64,000 nt of DNA from Membranipora membranacea (GCA_914767715.1 OU612065.1:33606001-33670000), one strand, 5' to 3'; shown: positions 21,292 through 34,394, numbered from the stretch's first letter. Notes: generated by a model from the letters alone, not told the origin. Numbers and translations are program-made.

Positions 21292-23546
21292 CCTTTTTTT
21301 CTCTCACCTTCCGGCAGTTCTTCACCAGACTGATGACGCTGAAGATCATTTGTTACTCAATCTTACTAAGTCACAAACTGGTGGTTAGACAAAGAATATA
21401 AGTTATCATCTATATCTAAGTGCTGCTATTGGAGTTACCCTGTGTACATTCAAATATTCTTCTCAGTTATTAAAAAAACTTTATATGTGTAGTAGCCTTG
21501 ATTGCCTTTCACATTTGATTCATTTTAATCACAATAAATATGTTTCTTATCCACAATGAATATTTCTTTCAATAAAAATGTCGCATGTTTTATTTATTAT
21601 CCTCAATTTATACAATCTTCATTCACAAAGTGTATATTTATTATCTATAATGTATATATTTTATTAAAGCAATGTATATATTTTTTTAAAGCAATGTATA
21701 TATTTTTCTAATAAATCTGGGAAAATTTAATTGTGGTCTCCGTAGAAGTTTTGTCACACTGCATTAGAATTGAATATTCATCCAAGTATCTAAAAGCTAC
21801 ATTGAATCGAATTGAAGTTTTTATGGCAGCAAAATGACATTGGCAATCAGATATCTTGGAGAGGTTTTACCCCAAAAGATTGCTGACTCCATTGCATAAA
21901 ATTACGTTTAACTCTTGCAGCAACAAGCGCAGATAGTGTAGAAGAATCGATGACAAAACCTTTAGTCACCCTACATTTCATTTGTGACCTACCAAAAGTA
22001 TAATGTCCCATGATGCTCATAATACCTTGATTAAATTTGGTGCGCATAATTTTCAGAAGTGAGCCCTTAGATAAGAATTTCTTCCTAAATTAAGATGAGA
22101 AAATAAGTTCACACAAAGTCAAACTTGATTGCAGATCAGAGAAATACCAGTAAACAGTGACAGCTTTATACACAAAAAGCGTGTTATAGCTAGTATGTCT
22201 ACTCAGGCCTGCTCAAAAGTGGAGTTTATTTTAAAAATTCTCTTGCTTTCATCACTTATGCCATCCTAGGTTGGTGATAGGTATATGGCTAGTAAGTGCA
22301 TGGAAGACACTTTTGTTAGTAAACAGTCGGTGATGAATAAGGAGTTGGCAGCAAAACATATGTTTGCTATTCAAAGTCGTTGAAACTGTGATATTACCAC
22401 AAATCGACCTATCATGTTGAGTCATGCTACAGATGGATCAATATACCTCACAAAAGCCTGTGTTCACTAGTTTTGTATCGACAAGAAGTACTCTTTGGTA
22501 TTGAGGACAACAGCAAAGCTTTTCAGGACAAGCTGAAATTGAAAGAAGTTTCTACAATATTCCTTCATCACCAACGAGAACACAATTTCTCCAGGCATAA
22601 ATGGCGTAATTGAACTATATAGCTCACTTTGATCAGGCAGTTTGAAATAAACGTCCCAAGCTCCCTGTTTTGATGACAACGGGTAAATATATTATTGTAG
22701 GTACTAATGAAAGCGTCCAGTTCTGTATGGGCAGTAGCCATATTCATGAAAGAATCATAGTAGAGGGTTTGTTGGTGCAGCCAATGTTGCTTGCTAAGAC
22801 ATATTTTAGGTACTTAGTCTAATCCAACACTCCAGTGTTCTAAGACATGTGGCAGATGCTGTATGTGATATGTCTTACATCACGCATGTGGCCCCTACAG
22901 TACCACAGCAATGCTTTATAGGCCTTGAGTGCTGTAAGATATGTCACAGCCAGGCTGCCAGCACTTGCCACATTTCTTACAATAATCGTTGTCAACGACG
23001 GTTTTTAGTACCCATTCAGAACATCATAATTTTTTGCAATGTGAGTTGTCTGCTCATGGCAAATGAAAGGACAACTTATAATATACACAGACATCTGTAA
23101 ATGAAATACTTTACAGTGTCTATTTTCTTATGCAAAGTCAATAAAATTACGGTGTAAGATGTTAAGTTGGTTTAGTAAGGTGAATATACTATGAGAGTCT
23201 CCCATTAACCTACATATGACATGGAACCTTGGTTAAAGTTTATTTGGGTCAAGTTTATCTAGCCAGTCATCTTCCAAGAATTTCAACCTATTTCACATCT
23301 CAATATTTTGTGTCGACCATACTAAGTTTTGAGAAGAAAGAAGAAGGTAGGAAAAAGCATTTTCATTGAAGTTCGACTTTTGGACATTTCAGGTATGAGA
23401 ATACTTTAGTTTGTAAAGAACAAGTTTGACTTCTACAACCGTGACTTTAGCCCATTATTTTATCACTAGGTAGATGACTGTCATTGTAGAGTAGATCAAT
23501 TCAATAAGTTATAGTGATAAATAAAAAGAAGTTTGTTGTTGCAGCA

Positions 23547-23637
23547 GAGCAACAATTAATTGAATCAATTCAATTTCGATGCCAGTAGAGTAGAGTAGAG
23601 ACAGTAAAGTAGACTACTGGCATTGAATTGATTCAAT
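23547..23637. repeat. Imperfect hairpin
   Basis: TTGAATCAATTCAATTTCGATGCCAGTAG is answered by CTACTGGCATTGAATTGATTCAA around a short AGAGTAGAGT-rich centre. It is probably a tiny MITE. Confidence 0.7.
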
Positions 23638-24812
23638 TCATTGAGTTGTAGATGAGTAGGAATGAGTAACAACACAACAGACCAGTTGGATGGCCAGTTT
23701 TGTTACTTACTCCTTTCCTTGCTTGCTGTTTGATGATGTTTTGTTGCTGGCCCCAAACGGGGGCTAGTCAAACATTGCACGACAACAAGACCCATCTCAA
23801 TAATGTTTTGGACTTGGAGTCAACCTGTGATGCAGTTTGTACTCTTTACCTTCAACTTGATCCAAAGCGTCCCGTCACAGGGCGCACATGAATAACTATA
23901 CCTTCAGTGTGTCGTGGTTTGGTTTGTAGATCGGGGTTTTTTCCGCTTTGGGTAAACTGTTGAGCACTAATGGAAAAATATTAAAATTATTCGGGTGTGC
24001 ACGTAGGCACAATTAGGGTTGAGAAAGATGGTGTGGCTCAATTCCAGTGAGCAGATATAAAACAAACACGGGAGATACTTTTCTCAGGCGTTGGTTTACC
24101 AACTTTGAAGATTCGATGCTAAGCCTATAGTTTGTACTTATATACATTGGTTTTTGATGGGATAGTAACTGTAGAGATATGGTTTTGTTAATTAAACCTT
24201 GCCTATCCTCGTTCTATACTCAAACTCAAACCGATCAAAATTGAAAATTAAAGCAAGTTAAGTCTGCCAAGATTGATTGTTGTTAGTCAGTGTTTCTCCT
24301 AGGCCTTGATTGATGTAAGTAAGCAATGATGGTGGGTGAGGAGTGAACTCGCAGTCACTATCATTGACTTTGAATATAGACCTGTAATAATATGGGATCA
24401 CCTTACTTTGTTTCTGCTACATGTTAGTTAGTAATTTTACCCAAACTAGTAGCTTGTTGTTACTTCTTAAACATTTTGCACATGTATACTGGTGCCTAGA
24501 CAAATGGATCTCATTGCCTAGACTGGAAATAAGCAGAAAAACTGTGGAGGTTTTAGTTTCAGTTAGTAGCCAGTGTGATGTGACGTCTAATCGTAAGCCA
24601 ATACAGCCACAACCAGTTTCCCGAAAGGGATTGCTAAGCCATCTATTTTCCACTTAAACCCAGGTCGTCTCGATGAGTAGGAAACTAGCCAATAACCGGC
24701 CGTTGGTGGCAGATGCTCAACACAATCACACAGTAGTATTCTGTGAGCTCTGACCCAGTGAGACTGGTGTTTAACAATGCTTACTCGGCGCACTCAAAGC
24801 GCAGGTCTGCCC

Positions 24813-25062
24813 CAGGGGGGTCTTTCAATTAGAAACAGCCAAAATCGCTATCCGATCGCTCACTCCCTGAGTGAGTGATACCTGCTAGGTTCTCGCTTTC
24901 AGATCGCTCACTCACTTGATGGATCTATATACATTCTGAGTGAGCGATTTCGGAGCGATTTTGTCTAATTGAAAGACCAAGTGAGTGATAACTTTTGTGC
25001 GATGTGATAGTGATAACTTCCTTTGGTAAAGGATCGCTCTTTCTAATTGAAAGACCCCCCTG
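24813..25062. mobile_element. hAT-like MITE, complete copy
   Basis: Perfect 23-bp ends CAGGGGGGTCTTTCAATT... and ...AATTGAAAGACCCCCCTG. The CAGGG start is typical of hAT elements. The body repeats GAGTGAGCGATT-like motifs in both orientations. A clean 8-bp target duplication is not visible. Relatives: 13300-13485 and 35573-35816. Confidence 0.8.
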
Positions 25063-26865
25063 TTTGCCTATAAACTCTGAGCAAACCGATTAACAACGGC
25101 TCAAGAAAGACACATAGGCAAACATGATCCTCATGTTTATCCTAGCTTACAAGAAGATCGGTTGTTCATTGAGTTTCATATTTTGGAAAACACATGATAT
25201 TATAATTCATCGGATCTTTTGGGTTGGCAAAAATATAAACGGTATTGCAGTCCAGGAATTCATGAGTATTTCCACCTCAAGTTTTGATCATCAGACAAGT
25301 TACATGTTAATTATTATGCATGATATCGCTGTGTTATATTATCTCACTCACATTATGTTAGGCGCAGCGGTTTCGCGATCACTGGAACTATCGGGTCGGC
25401 ACTGATGTCATTTATACTCATACGCATACCTTACATTAACATAACAGCACTCCACTCCACAAATAAAAGTATATTTATTTGCTGTGCTTGTAATTTTTAT
25501 GTGATTCAGCAAGTTGTTGGGTAATTCCAGCATAGGGAACTTTGGGAGATGGATCATTTCACAGTGTAAAAGAAGTATCTGGAAAAGAACATCTAATCTT
25601 TCCATCAATCATAGAGAAAGTATTCACCCAATATATTAGTTAGCCTCAGTTTGTGTTCCCAGTTGAATCATGCGCAATCCTCGTACTTTCAGCTGAGCCT
25701 CGTACGCCAAACTGAATCTTCTGAGATAATACTGCAAACAAGATGGATGCCGATCTGTACGATGAGTTTGGTAATTACATCGGACCGGACTTAGATGACA
25801 GTGATGATGAGTTAGCGGATCAGGATAGTGATGGGTCAGCTGACCACGACGCTGTAGATGATGATCCCAATGATGCTGACGTATGTATTTTATAATCCTC
25901 CTCCATTCAAGTTTCTTCTTCGCAAAGTTTCTTTTTTTGCTTGACGTCGTTTCAACATCATCTAGCTGTATTTGGAGTAAAGCACTAAGTCTTGGAGTTT
26001 ACTATGTGATTAGGAACTCAATTTGTACTTGGAAATACATCTTTATTACACTCAATGTGCATGTAGAAGACCAATTACCCGACATTGATAATCATTTTAC
26101 TTTTTTGAACCAGAATGATGATATGGATGGAGATGATGGTGACGCTGATATGCAGGTTGTACTACACGAGGATAAGAAGTATTACCCTACAGCTAGTGAG
26201 ACGTTTGGTCCTGATGTGGAGGTAAGTTAATAAGAGGATTTCCAATCCGCCTTCCTCTTGTGTTTATGACTATATATCAATAAAATTAGGTCAAGATTTT
26301 ATTCTCATCTTAGGATGTATTTTTCACTGTAGTTATGCTGCCCAAAACATTTTTGGTTGGCAGTGTACCAATAAGTAGGAGCTCAGATGAGCCCATCAGA
26401 TTGAGAAGGCATGCAAGCTAAATTAAGCCTGGATGCTAAGTATTCAAGTATAGTTTTGAAATTGATCAACTTTGGGAGCTAAGTTCTTTACTTTAGCATC
26501 TCAGTGACTTTATGTGTGATTCTTTAGACAATTGTACAAGAAGAAGACACCCAGCCGCTGACTGAGCCGATTATAGCACCTGTAAAACAGAGAAAGTTTG
26601 CATATACAGAGCGAGAACTGCCTGTCACTACATATGACTATGAGTAAGTGAGGCTCATTATTCAGTCTTTTCCTGAGAAAGACCGATCCTCCTGACAAAT
26701 TCCGATTTCCCAGTCTATATCGTGAATATCTTGCAACAACTCCTTTTTTGTTAGCTGACTTCGCCTTTGATGATAAATGAGTCATGAATTTTTGAGGCTG
26801 CAGTTGGATGAATGGGGCATAATTTTTGTTCTCCATTCCCGATATCTCATATTGCGCTGCTCTTA

Positions 26866-27245
26866 AGCTGCGTTTACATTAGGCCGTCTTTTGGCCCAGT
26901 CTTGAGTCTGACCGACAAATTACTAAGACGGAGGCTGAGACTGTAGTGTGAATAACAAAAACGGTTGACTGACCTTGTCTGACCGGCTTTTAAGACGGTG
27001 TCTGGCAATTCGAGCAGTGCTCGTTTTGCAGTCTCAAGACTGCCTGTCTTAACACAAATTCCTAATTTAGCGATCACAATACTGCCCTTTGTTCTATCAC
27101 TCACATTTATTTTCTCTGAGACTGACATTGGCTAAGCCGGTGCTATGTAAACACATGCCAGACTCTGGCTCAGGCTTGGGGTTAAAGACTGCTCAGTCTT
27201 GAGTTGGTGGCCAGCTGACGGAGACGGCCTAATGTAAACGCAGCT
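26866..27245. mobile_element. Harbinger-like MITE in an EFTUD2 intron
   Basis: 380 bases with inverted ends AGCTGCGTTTACATTAGGCC ... GGCCTAATGTAAACGCAGCT, flanked on both sides by TTA, the 3-bp target usual for PIF/Harbinger elements. Its right end lies only 14 bases before the next exon (27260), so the last part of the 3' splice region follows directly after the element. Confidence 0.85.
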
Positions 27246-30200
27246 TTATCATATTTCAGGTTTTTAGCTGATCTGATGGACAATGCTGACCTGATCAGAA
27301 ATGTGTCACTGTGTGGACATCTCCACCACGGAAAGGTGAGGACAACATTATCTTCCCCATGATGTCTTGCCAAAAAAATCTGTCAATATGTTTCTTTGTG
27401 TTGATTTTCGGTTATGTAATGCATCACAATGGTGCTTCTAAATTGGCCTGGCACTGTTCCCTTGAATATCAGGCTGGCAAGCCAGACTAACGGTGTATGT
27501 ATCTATCCTTGTTATCTGTATTACAGACTAAGTTTGTGGACGCTCTGATGGAGCAGACCTATCCCCAGTTCCGTAGCACAGACATGCTGACAGCTGACCT
27601 ACGCTACACTGATACACTCTTCACAGAGCAGGAGCGCGGAGTCAGCATCAAATCACAGCCAATCACTCTGGTACTCCCTGATGTGAAGGGCAAGTCCTTC
27701 CTGTGTAACATATTCGATACACCCGGACACGTGAACTTCTCTGATGAGGTGACGGCAGCATTCAGAGTCAGCGACGGAGTTGTGATCTTTGTGGATGCTG
27801 CTGAAGGAGTAAGTTATAATGTTTGAATTGTCTAATATTGCTCCACACGTTTTATCTCAACATATTTGTAAGCATGTCACAGCCGATACAAGTTTAAGTT
27901 TTCAGCATTCTTTAGCTTGTCTTGTCTTGTCTGCAATGGGGGATAACACAAAATACATTCTTTAACTTGATGTTCTTTTTTGAGTGAAGATCACCCACAA
28001 GCGCGCCTGGATAAAGTTCTCCACGGGGTGACTAAGCTGTTTTCTCAGCCAACTGGAAGATTCAGTTGAGAGCTGCTAATATGTAGCTATCTCTCTATAA
28101 ACAATCAACCAATACTGCCCCCCCTCCCTCCACCACTATGGTTTGATTACAGGTTATGATGAACACAGAGAGATTGATACAGCACGCCTTACATGAGAGA
28201 CTGGCTATCACTATCTGTATTAATAAGATAGATCGTCTAATACTGGAGCTCAAACTTCCCCCTACTGATGCATACTACAAACTCAGACACATCATCGATG
28301 AGGTACGTATCGAGATTAGACATTAAGCTCACTTCGCTTAGATAAATTAGTATATATCCGTTGGTAATGGATGTCCATGATACTTAGAGATTGCACATAA
28401 CCTGTATATAAATCATTACACATTTAGGGCAGTAAGGGCTATGCCTTTTTTTGCTGCAATCGACGACAAAAAGGAAAATATTATCCAGCTAGAGTTATGT
28501 TAATATTGATGGCAGCACCTTATTTTCCTTATTCTTATTCTCTTTATGGAGAGAAAATGAAGAAGATTTAGATGATCAGACTCAATGTTCAGTTGATCTA
28601 GTGGCACTATGTACACTCTTTGATAACAGAGTGCAGAAAAAAACTTCACCCAATTCAGATCCCTACACTTAGACATATCCCTGTATCTAGATCAAACTAC
28701 AGCAACAGTTTTTTCAGTTCACTCAAGGAAATTATTATTGTTTCAGATAAACGAGATAATAGCTAAGTATGGAGATGATGAGTCTCAGGGTATGGTCTCT
28801 CCTCTGCTCGATAATGTCTGCTTCGCCAGCTCTTACTTATAGGTTCTGCTTTACTCTGAGATCATTCGCTAACGTCTACTCTTAAACATACCAGGGTATC
28901 AACGATGTGGAGTTTGCTAGGAGACTGTGGGGAGATATGTACTTTAATAGCAAAACGTAGGTTTAATAATTCTTTTTTAATGTATTTTCTCCTAGAATTT
29001 TAACTTTCATATTAAAAAGTAGGGTTGAAATATAAAAGTTCCAAATATTTTGACTGTTTACATTATGATGTAGGAGTCTGCTCATACCTGCCGCTCAGTG
29101 AAGAGTTAACCCTCAAAATTTGGCTGTTTGTTTAAGTTTTACTTTAGGATATTGAAAAGATGTTTTGGCTTTTCCATACTGTAATTCATGTGTAGATTTT
29201 AAAATTTCAGCCGCAAATTCTCAAAGAATGCACCACAGCCCGGAGCAGCGAGAAGCTTTGTGGAGTTTATACTTGAGCCTCTGTACAAGGTCTTCGCCCA
29301 GGTATATATGAAGAACTCCTTGATCAAGTAGCGCTCTCCAGGATAAATTGTCTCCACTTGATGTTGAAAACTTAACATCAGACTAAATTTATTTTCGCTG
29401 ATGATAAGTTTCACTACTTAGTTACAGTTTTGACTATAGTAGCAACACAGCGAGAACTTCTACGGAAAGATTTTTTTGCCAATTTGAGTAGCTTTTCAAG
29501 AGTGTATCAACTTAGTCAGCCATTTATTTTATCCAACTTCAAGCAGCAATCATAAAGGCACATGTATTGACTTGACTGCGTTTGCATTAACTATGTTATA
29601 AAAAAAACAATAGTCTTTTGTGAGGCAATGGATACATGGACTCCTTTCTCCCTGTATTCTGGTGCAGAACCAACTCACCAGCTCGTCAGTTTTCTCTCAT
29701 TTAGTAATTGGTCCATGCACTTGCCTAATGCCATTTAGTAAGAGACATCCTTCTGTGTAGCCACTGCTTTAGCCTATATTTCCTGTGTAGCCGCTGCTTT
29801 AGCCTACATTCCCTGTTTACACAGATAGTAGGAGATGTAGATGAATGCTTACCCATGGTGTGTGAGGAGTTAGGTATACATCTTACTAAAGATGAGAAGA
29901 GAATGAATATCAGACCACTACTAAGATTAGTTCTCTCCAGATTCCTCGGTGAAATGAGCGGTATGTATGATACTAGGATATAGATAGTAACACCTCCTTG
30001 TGCCATCATTCTTATTTTGCTTGTGATACGAAAAGTTGGAGTTGTTTACTTCCATATATTGTGTGATCATGTGGGATAAATGTGCTGAAGTAGCAAACTT
30101 CAGGTAATAAATACCTCCTGGGCAGTCTGCGCCTTAAAATATATGGAAACCTGACAGTTGACAGCGAATGAGCATGATTCTATACTTTGTACAGAATATT

Positions 30201-30300
30201 GTCAATCACTGGTCGAAAGGTAATCGAGATAAAAAAACACCTGTTGTCCTAAATCAATGTTGGATATTTTTTTATAAAACTATGCTCTTATCATAGGAAT

Positions 30301-30529
30301 GTTGAGATGGTAGTTACTATGCTCTAACACTGAATGTACTGTTACAGGTTTAGTTGAGATGGTAGTTACTATGCTCTAACACTGTATGTACTGTTACAGG
30401 TTTTGTTGAGATGGTAGTTACTATGCTCTAACACTGAATGTACTGTTACAGGTTTAGTTGAGATGGTAGTTACTATGCTCTAACACTGAGTTGGCTGTTA
30501 CAGGTTTTGTTGAGATGGTAGTTACTATG
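30301..30529 (+). repeat. Four 52-bp tandem units duplicating a splice acceptor and exon start
   Basis: Units start at 30301, 30353, 30405 and 30457; a fifth partial copy is the start of the coding exon itself. Each unit carries CTGTTACAG|GTTT followed by GTTGAGATGGTAGTTACTATG, the true beginning of the exon at 30504. Only the last acceptor leads into the coding exon; use of an upstream one reads VEMVVTML and then TAA. Confidence 0.95.
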
Positions 30530-31722
30530 ATAAAGTCACCTAGAGATAACGGTAAGACTAAAGTAGAACACTTGTACACTGGACCTCAGGATACTGAAGT
30601 AGTGGAGGGTATGATAGAGTGTGACTCTGAGGTAAGTTATCTGGGGGAGGGGCGCCCGTATCTTAAAGCAAAGTCCTCACTATGGCCAGTTCAATTCTTT
30701 GGTCCAATTAATCAGAGTCTGGAGGGCCTCAGACTAACTTCACTTGTGAATCAGTTCATTGTCATCTTCTGATCCTTGTCTTTACAGTACAGTATCAATT
30801 TGTGAGCTTTCTGTATTGATATATTGATTTATATCAAGGAGCAACAGCCCTGTTACTCCTTGGTTTATATATAACTATATCGACTCATTCTGTCCCATTC
30901 TCTCCCTGTTCTGTCTTATATGTCATTCATATCTCACATTTGCTGTTGATTTTAGTCATCTCTCATGGTCCACACCAACAAGCTTTACCCGACAGACGAT
31001 GCTACATCATTCCATGTGTTCGGACGTATCATGTCAGGGACTCTGTATGCTTGGCAGAAAGTGAGAATTCTGAGAGAGAATTACTCGATGGCTGACGAGG
31101 AGGATTCAAGAATCGGACAAGTCGGAAGACTTTGGGTCTCTGAGGCCAGGTATTAATTTGCAAACCCTAAAGGGGTAAAGACATTAATATGAAGAAAAAA
31201 TTTGCCATTGGAAGTAGACTTGAAATAGATGCTAGCTAACATTGACACACCCTCTTTACTTTATATAAACTACCCTCTTGATAGCTAACATTAAATCCCC
31301 TAACCAGCTATATCAAACTCTTGCTAATATTTACTCCCATAGATTATGTCCAAATTTCTTTATCTGCAGCAGCCCCTATTATTTAAAGAAATTTTGGTTT
31401 GGTAGTAGAGTTCTCACCAGTGTGTGGCCATCACTTCTCACTATTGCGTTGTGTGCCATTAAATTATTATTATTATCATATTATTATATTATATGTAAAT
31501 ATTGTTTGTTTTTTTTTTACTTTATTATTCCAATATTGTACTCCTATTTTCATCAGTAATTCACTATTCTGAATTTTGTACTGATGCCAAATAATGCAAT
31601 ATGCAAAACAAGCTCCAATCATATTGGACAGTCTGCAGAACCAGAATAGAATAATAGTGATTTTTCAATAAATGAAAACTATCGCTATAATATATTTGCG
31701 TATTTATTTTTCTTTTCAGAGT

Positions 31723-34295
31723 ATGGCTCGTAAGAACAAAGACCCACAAACAAAAGAGGTTACGACCTTTGGCTCAGCAACTGTAGCGTATGTCAATTTT
31801 GGTCTTCTTATCGGCGCCAACGGATTGGGGATTTATTTTACTGACAAAGAGAATCGTCAACAGAGTGCTTTGGATCAAGTGAGTTGTATTATGAATCCTA
31901 AGTGCAATATTATGAAAACATTTATGCAAAAAAAACTTTAGTATTTTATACAACTGTTCAACTTGCCAGGCATATATTGTTTTTTGAGGAATTACACTCA
32001 GCAAACAGGCTCCAAAGATATTGAATATAATTATGTTTTGGTAGGTCACAGGCTGAATTGAGGTAGTATACATTTGGAAGTTATTACATTCCAATGATCA
32101 TGCATCTACCAAAATTGGAGGAAACAAAAGCCTAAAATTGATTTTAAGTTTTTCCTCATTACAGCATTACTTGAGAACTTATGGTCACCTAACACATCTA
32201 GATAAATTAAGAGACGAGTTTAACACCTCCGAACTTTCAGCAGCAGGATATGAGCCTCTCTGGGCTGATGATGACAACTTTATCAATGTATACAAGAGAC
32301 AAGGTGAGAATTACCAAACTCTCACTTCATGACTTGTGACATTGTTACTTTCCAAAAACTGTTGCAAATATTATTGAGTAAATACATTCATGTGCAAACA
32401 ATCATCGACAATTTCTAAAGTTGAATTGTGCAGAAGTGGGCAATTTAAGCTTTGTAAGAATCAATGCGAAATGGCGGTCTTTGGCTACTTTTTGTATTCT
32501 CATTATAATGATTATGTTGTCGGAAGGATTATCAAGATATGTGCACTTGAATTTTGAAGACTCTCTTAGAGCAATAGGTGAAAGCTACTTATTCTAGTTC
32601 TTTTGATAATCACACTCAGGGACATAATTATGTTTGTTGCTGATTCTTTTGAAGCTTGCCGCCAGAATTCTAGGCAAGGCAGTCAACAACGCTCTGGAGG
32701 AAACAGGAGGAGACCCACAGCTAGCGTCGGCGGGAGGACCAGCTGTCGCTGCCCTACAGGTCCACGTGGACCACCTGGTGCTCCTGGTGAAAGAGGTGAG
32801 GATACTGTGAAGGTAACCTGAGCAGGCTGTCGGGGTGGATGTACCCCCCTCCCCACTCACCCCTGCCAGTCTGCCCAGGATACCGTGAAGGTCTCTGTAA
32901 TTACTATTTTTCTTTCTCAGGGGAAAACAACTTGCCTCTAAATAACTACTTGTTATTTGTATACTCTCAAGCCAATCTCTATAAATATGGAAACAAAAGC
33001 GGCTGGATGCTGTCTTCATCAAAGTTGTGTAGTGGTTCATGGTTTGTGGAATGAGAAATATTAGGTAACATGTATACAAATACCTTTTGTGAGTTCAAAT
33101 GTCCCCCAATGTTTTGACAGCTTCATACAATGTAATGCTTACATACAGCACTGACTGCTTGTATGTATACATATCATAATCATAAGTTGAAAATGCATAC
33201 TGGTTAAGTCTCTTGCCATAAAGTCCAGAAAATGGGAACATCAACATAATATGATATCACTGGACAACCTAAGTACAGGTAATGGAACATTACCTGATCA
33301 AATACTTTTTACCAATTTAAGGGGACACAATTATCGAGGGGCAGGTTGTTGGAATACCAGGAGTAAACGGTGTAAGAGGACAAACTGGAGAAAAAGGATT
33401 CAGAGGAGTGACTGGTAAGTTTGGGCCGGGGGCCAAGAGTCTGGGGAGCTCAGACTAGCTATAACCATCCTGTAGCTTGCAAAATTTCCGACCAAACAGT
33501 CTGTCAAAAACTGAACCCAGTAAACACTGTATCACCATAGATATAGTTGTCCATGAAGGCCAACATATATATGAAAACAAAGATTGAAATGGCAAGGAGA
33601 TCTACAAAGCTCTAACTGAGCCTTGAGATCATCATCAGAAAAAAAAATCCTAATTCAAGTCAGTTGATTTGCTCCGCACACTAGTAGTTTGAAAATCTGC
33701 GGCTTCAATGTTTACACCAAGGGTCACCAAGAGGTAACTTCCATAATTTTTCACCCCCTTTATTATTTATTGAATGTCACAACAATTTCTTACAGGAGCT
33801 GCCGGAGCTAGAGGTGCTCAAGGTACCCAGGGAGTGCCGGGGAGAAATGGTATAAATGGTACTCCAGGGAGCAACGGACAACCAGGCACCCCAGGTTTGA
33901 ATGGTGCACCAGGAACGATCGGAGAAGATGGTAGTACAGGCTCTCCCGGTGTGCAAGGTGTTGCTGGACCTAATGGAACTCCAGGAGCGCCAGGAGCTCA
34001 AGGCACAATTGGAGTGTTTGGAACCAATGGAAGCCCAGGCTTGCCTGGTACGCCAGGTGTCAATGGAATTCAAGGACCGCCAGGAGAACCAGGGACTGCA
34101 GGAGTAGCCGGAGTGCAAGGGCCCGCAGGTGTGTCCGGACCATTCGGAATACCTGGTCCAGATGGGGTACAAGGACTACCTGGAGCACCAGGTGTGGATG
34201 GAGAGGATGGAGAGGATGGGACACCAGGTCCAAGAGGGCCAACTGGTGAGCCGGGCCGAGGTCCAATAGAGGCACTATTTGCCGAATTCGGTTGA
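31723..34295 (+). CDS. Short membrane-anchored-type collagen
   Basis: Exons: 31723-31878, 32165-32303, 32655-32795, 33322-33414 and 33796-34295 (TGA), all phase-consistent; the Met follows a tttcag, so an upstream non-coding exon is likely. The protein starts [13 protein letters not shown], then a hydrophobic stretch ([21 protein letters not shown], interrupted as one helix) that could be a type II membrane anchor. A helical polar segment, a basic GGNRRR and a CRC motif follow, then about 215 residues of uninterrupted Gly-X-Y from [10 protein letters not shown] to the end [13 protein letters not shown]. Layout resembles membrane-associated collagens, or sponge short-chain collagens. There is no C-terminal NC1 or fibrillar propeptide. 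It starts about 570 bases after the last EFTUD2 exon. Confidence 0.83.
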
Positions 34296-34388
34296 TCACA
34301 TATTATGTTGACTGTCCGCAATCACATGACTGTATATCAATATTATCATACATTATCAAACTATACATCAATACTATTGTTTGTAACA

Positions 34389-34394
34389 AATAAA
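34389..34394 (+). terminator. Polyadenylation signal of the collagen gene
   Basis: AATAAA about 95 bases after the collagen stop codon in AT-rich sequence. Confidence 0.5.

Larger units (their letters stand above)
21292..25742. other. Intergenic stretch without a recognisable gene
   Basis: Only short unsupported frames occur between the caspase gene and EFTUD2. It holds an AATAAA about 240 bases after the caspase stop (near 21530), a small GCAATGTATATATTTT tandem array (21640-21710), imperfect hairpins at 22840-22985 and 23545-23640, and a complete hAT-like MITE at 24813-25062. Confidence 0.6.
25743..31149 (+). pseudogene. EFTUD2: EFTUD2 (U5 snRNP GTPase, Snu114), 5' half with frame lesions
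   Basis: Exons: 25743-25880, 26114-26221, 26528-26643, 27260-27335, 27527-27808, 28153-28302, 28747-28956, 29211-29301, 29825-29960, 30504-30631 and 30956-31149. The protein starts MDADLYDEFGNYIGPDL, has the acidic N-terminus, [10 protein letters not shown], the GTP-binding P-loop [16 protein letters not shown] and NKIDRL, and ends in domain II at [14 protein letters not shown]2 is the EF2-like GTPase of the spliceosome that controls U4/U6 unwinding and disassembly. Exon 28747-28956 has one extra base near 28835 and an in-frame TAA at 28883, although the encoded residues (FCFTLRSFANVY) are still clearly homologous. Nothing from 31150 on encodes the remaining half of the protein (normally about 970 residues). 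It is either a pseudogene or an assembly error; other exons are well preserved. Confidence 0.85.

Noticed and set aside
22467-22679. Minus-strand 70-codon ORF as a gene
   Set aside because: Protein-like composition but no family recognised and no supporting exons; could be a decayed transposon.
33777-34321. Minus-strand and alternate-frame ORFs over the collagen exon
   Set aside because: Gly-X-Y codon bias (GGN CCN) leaves all frames open; only the + frame with Gly every third residue is meaningful.
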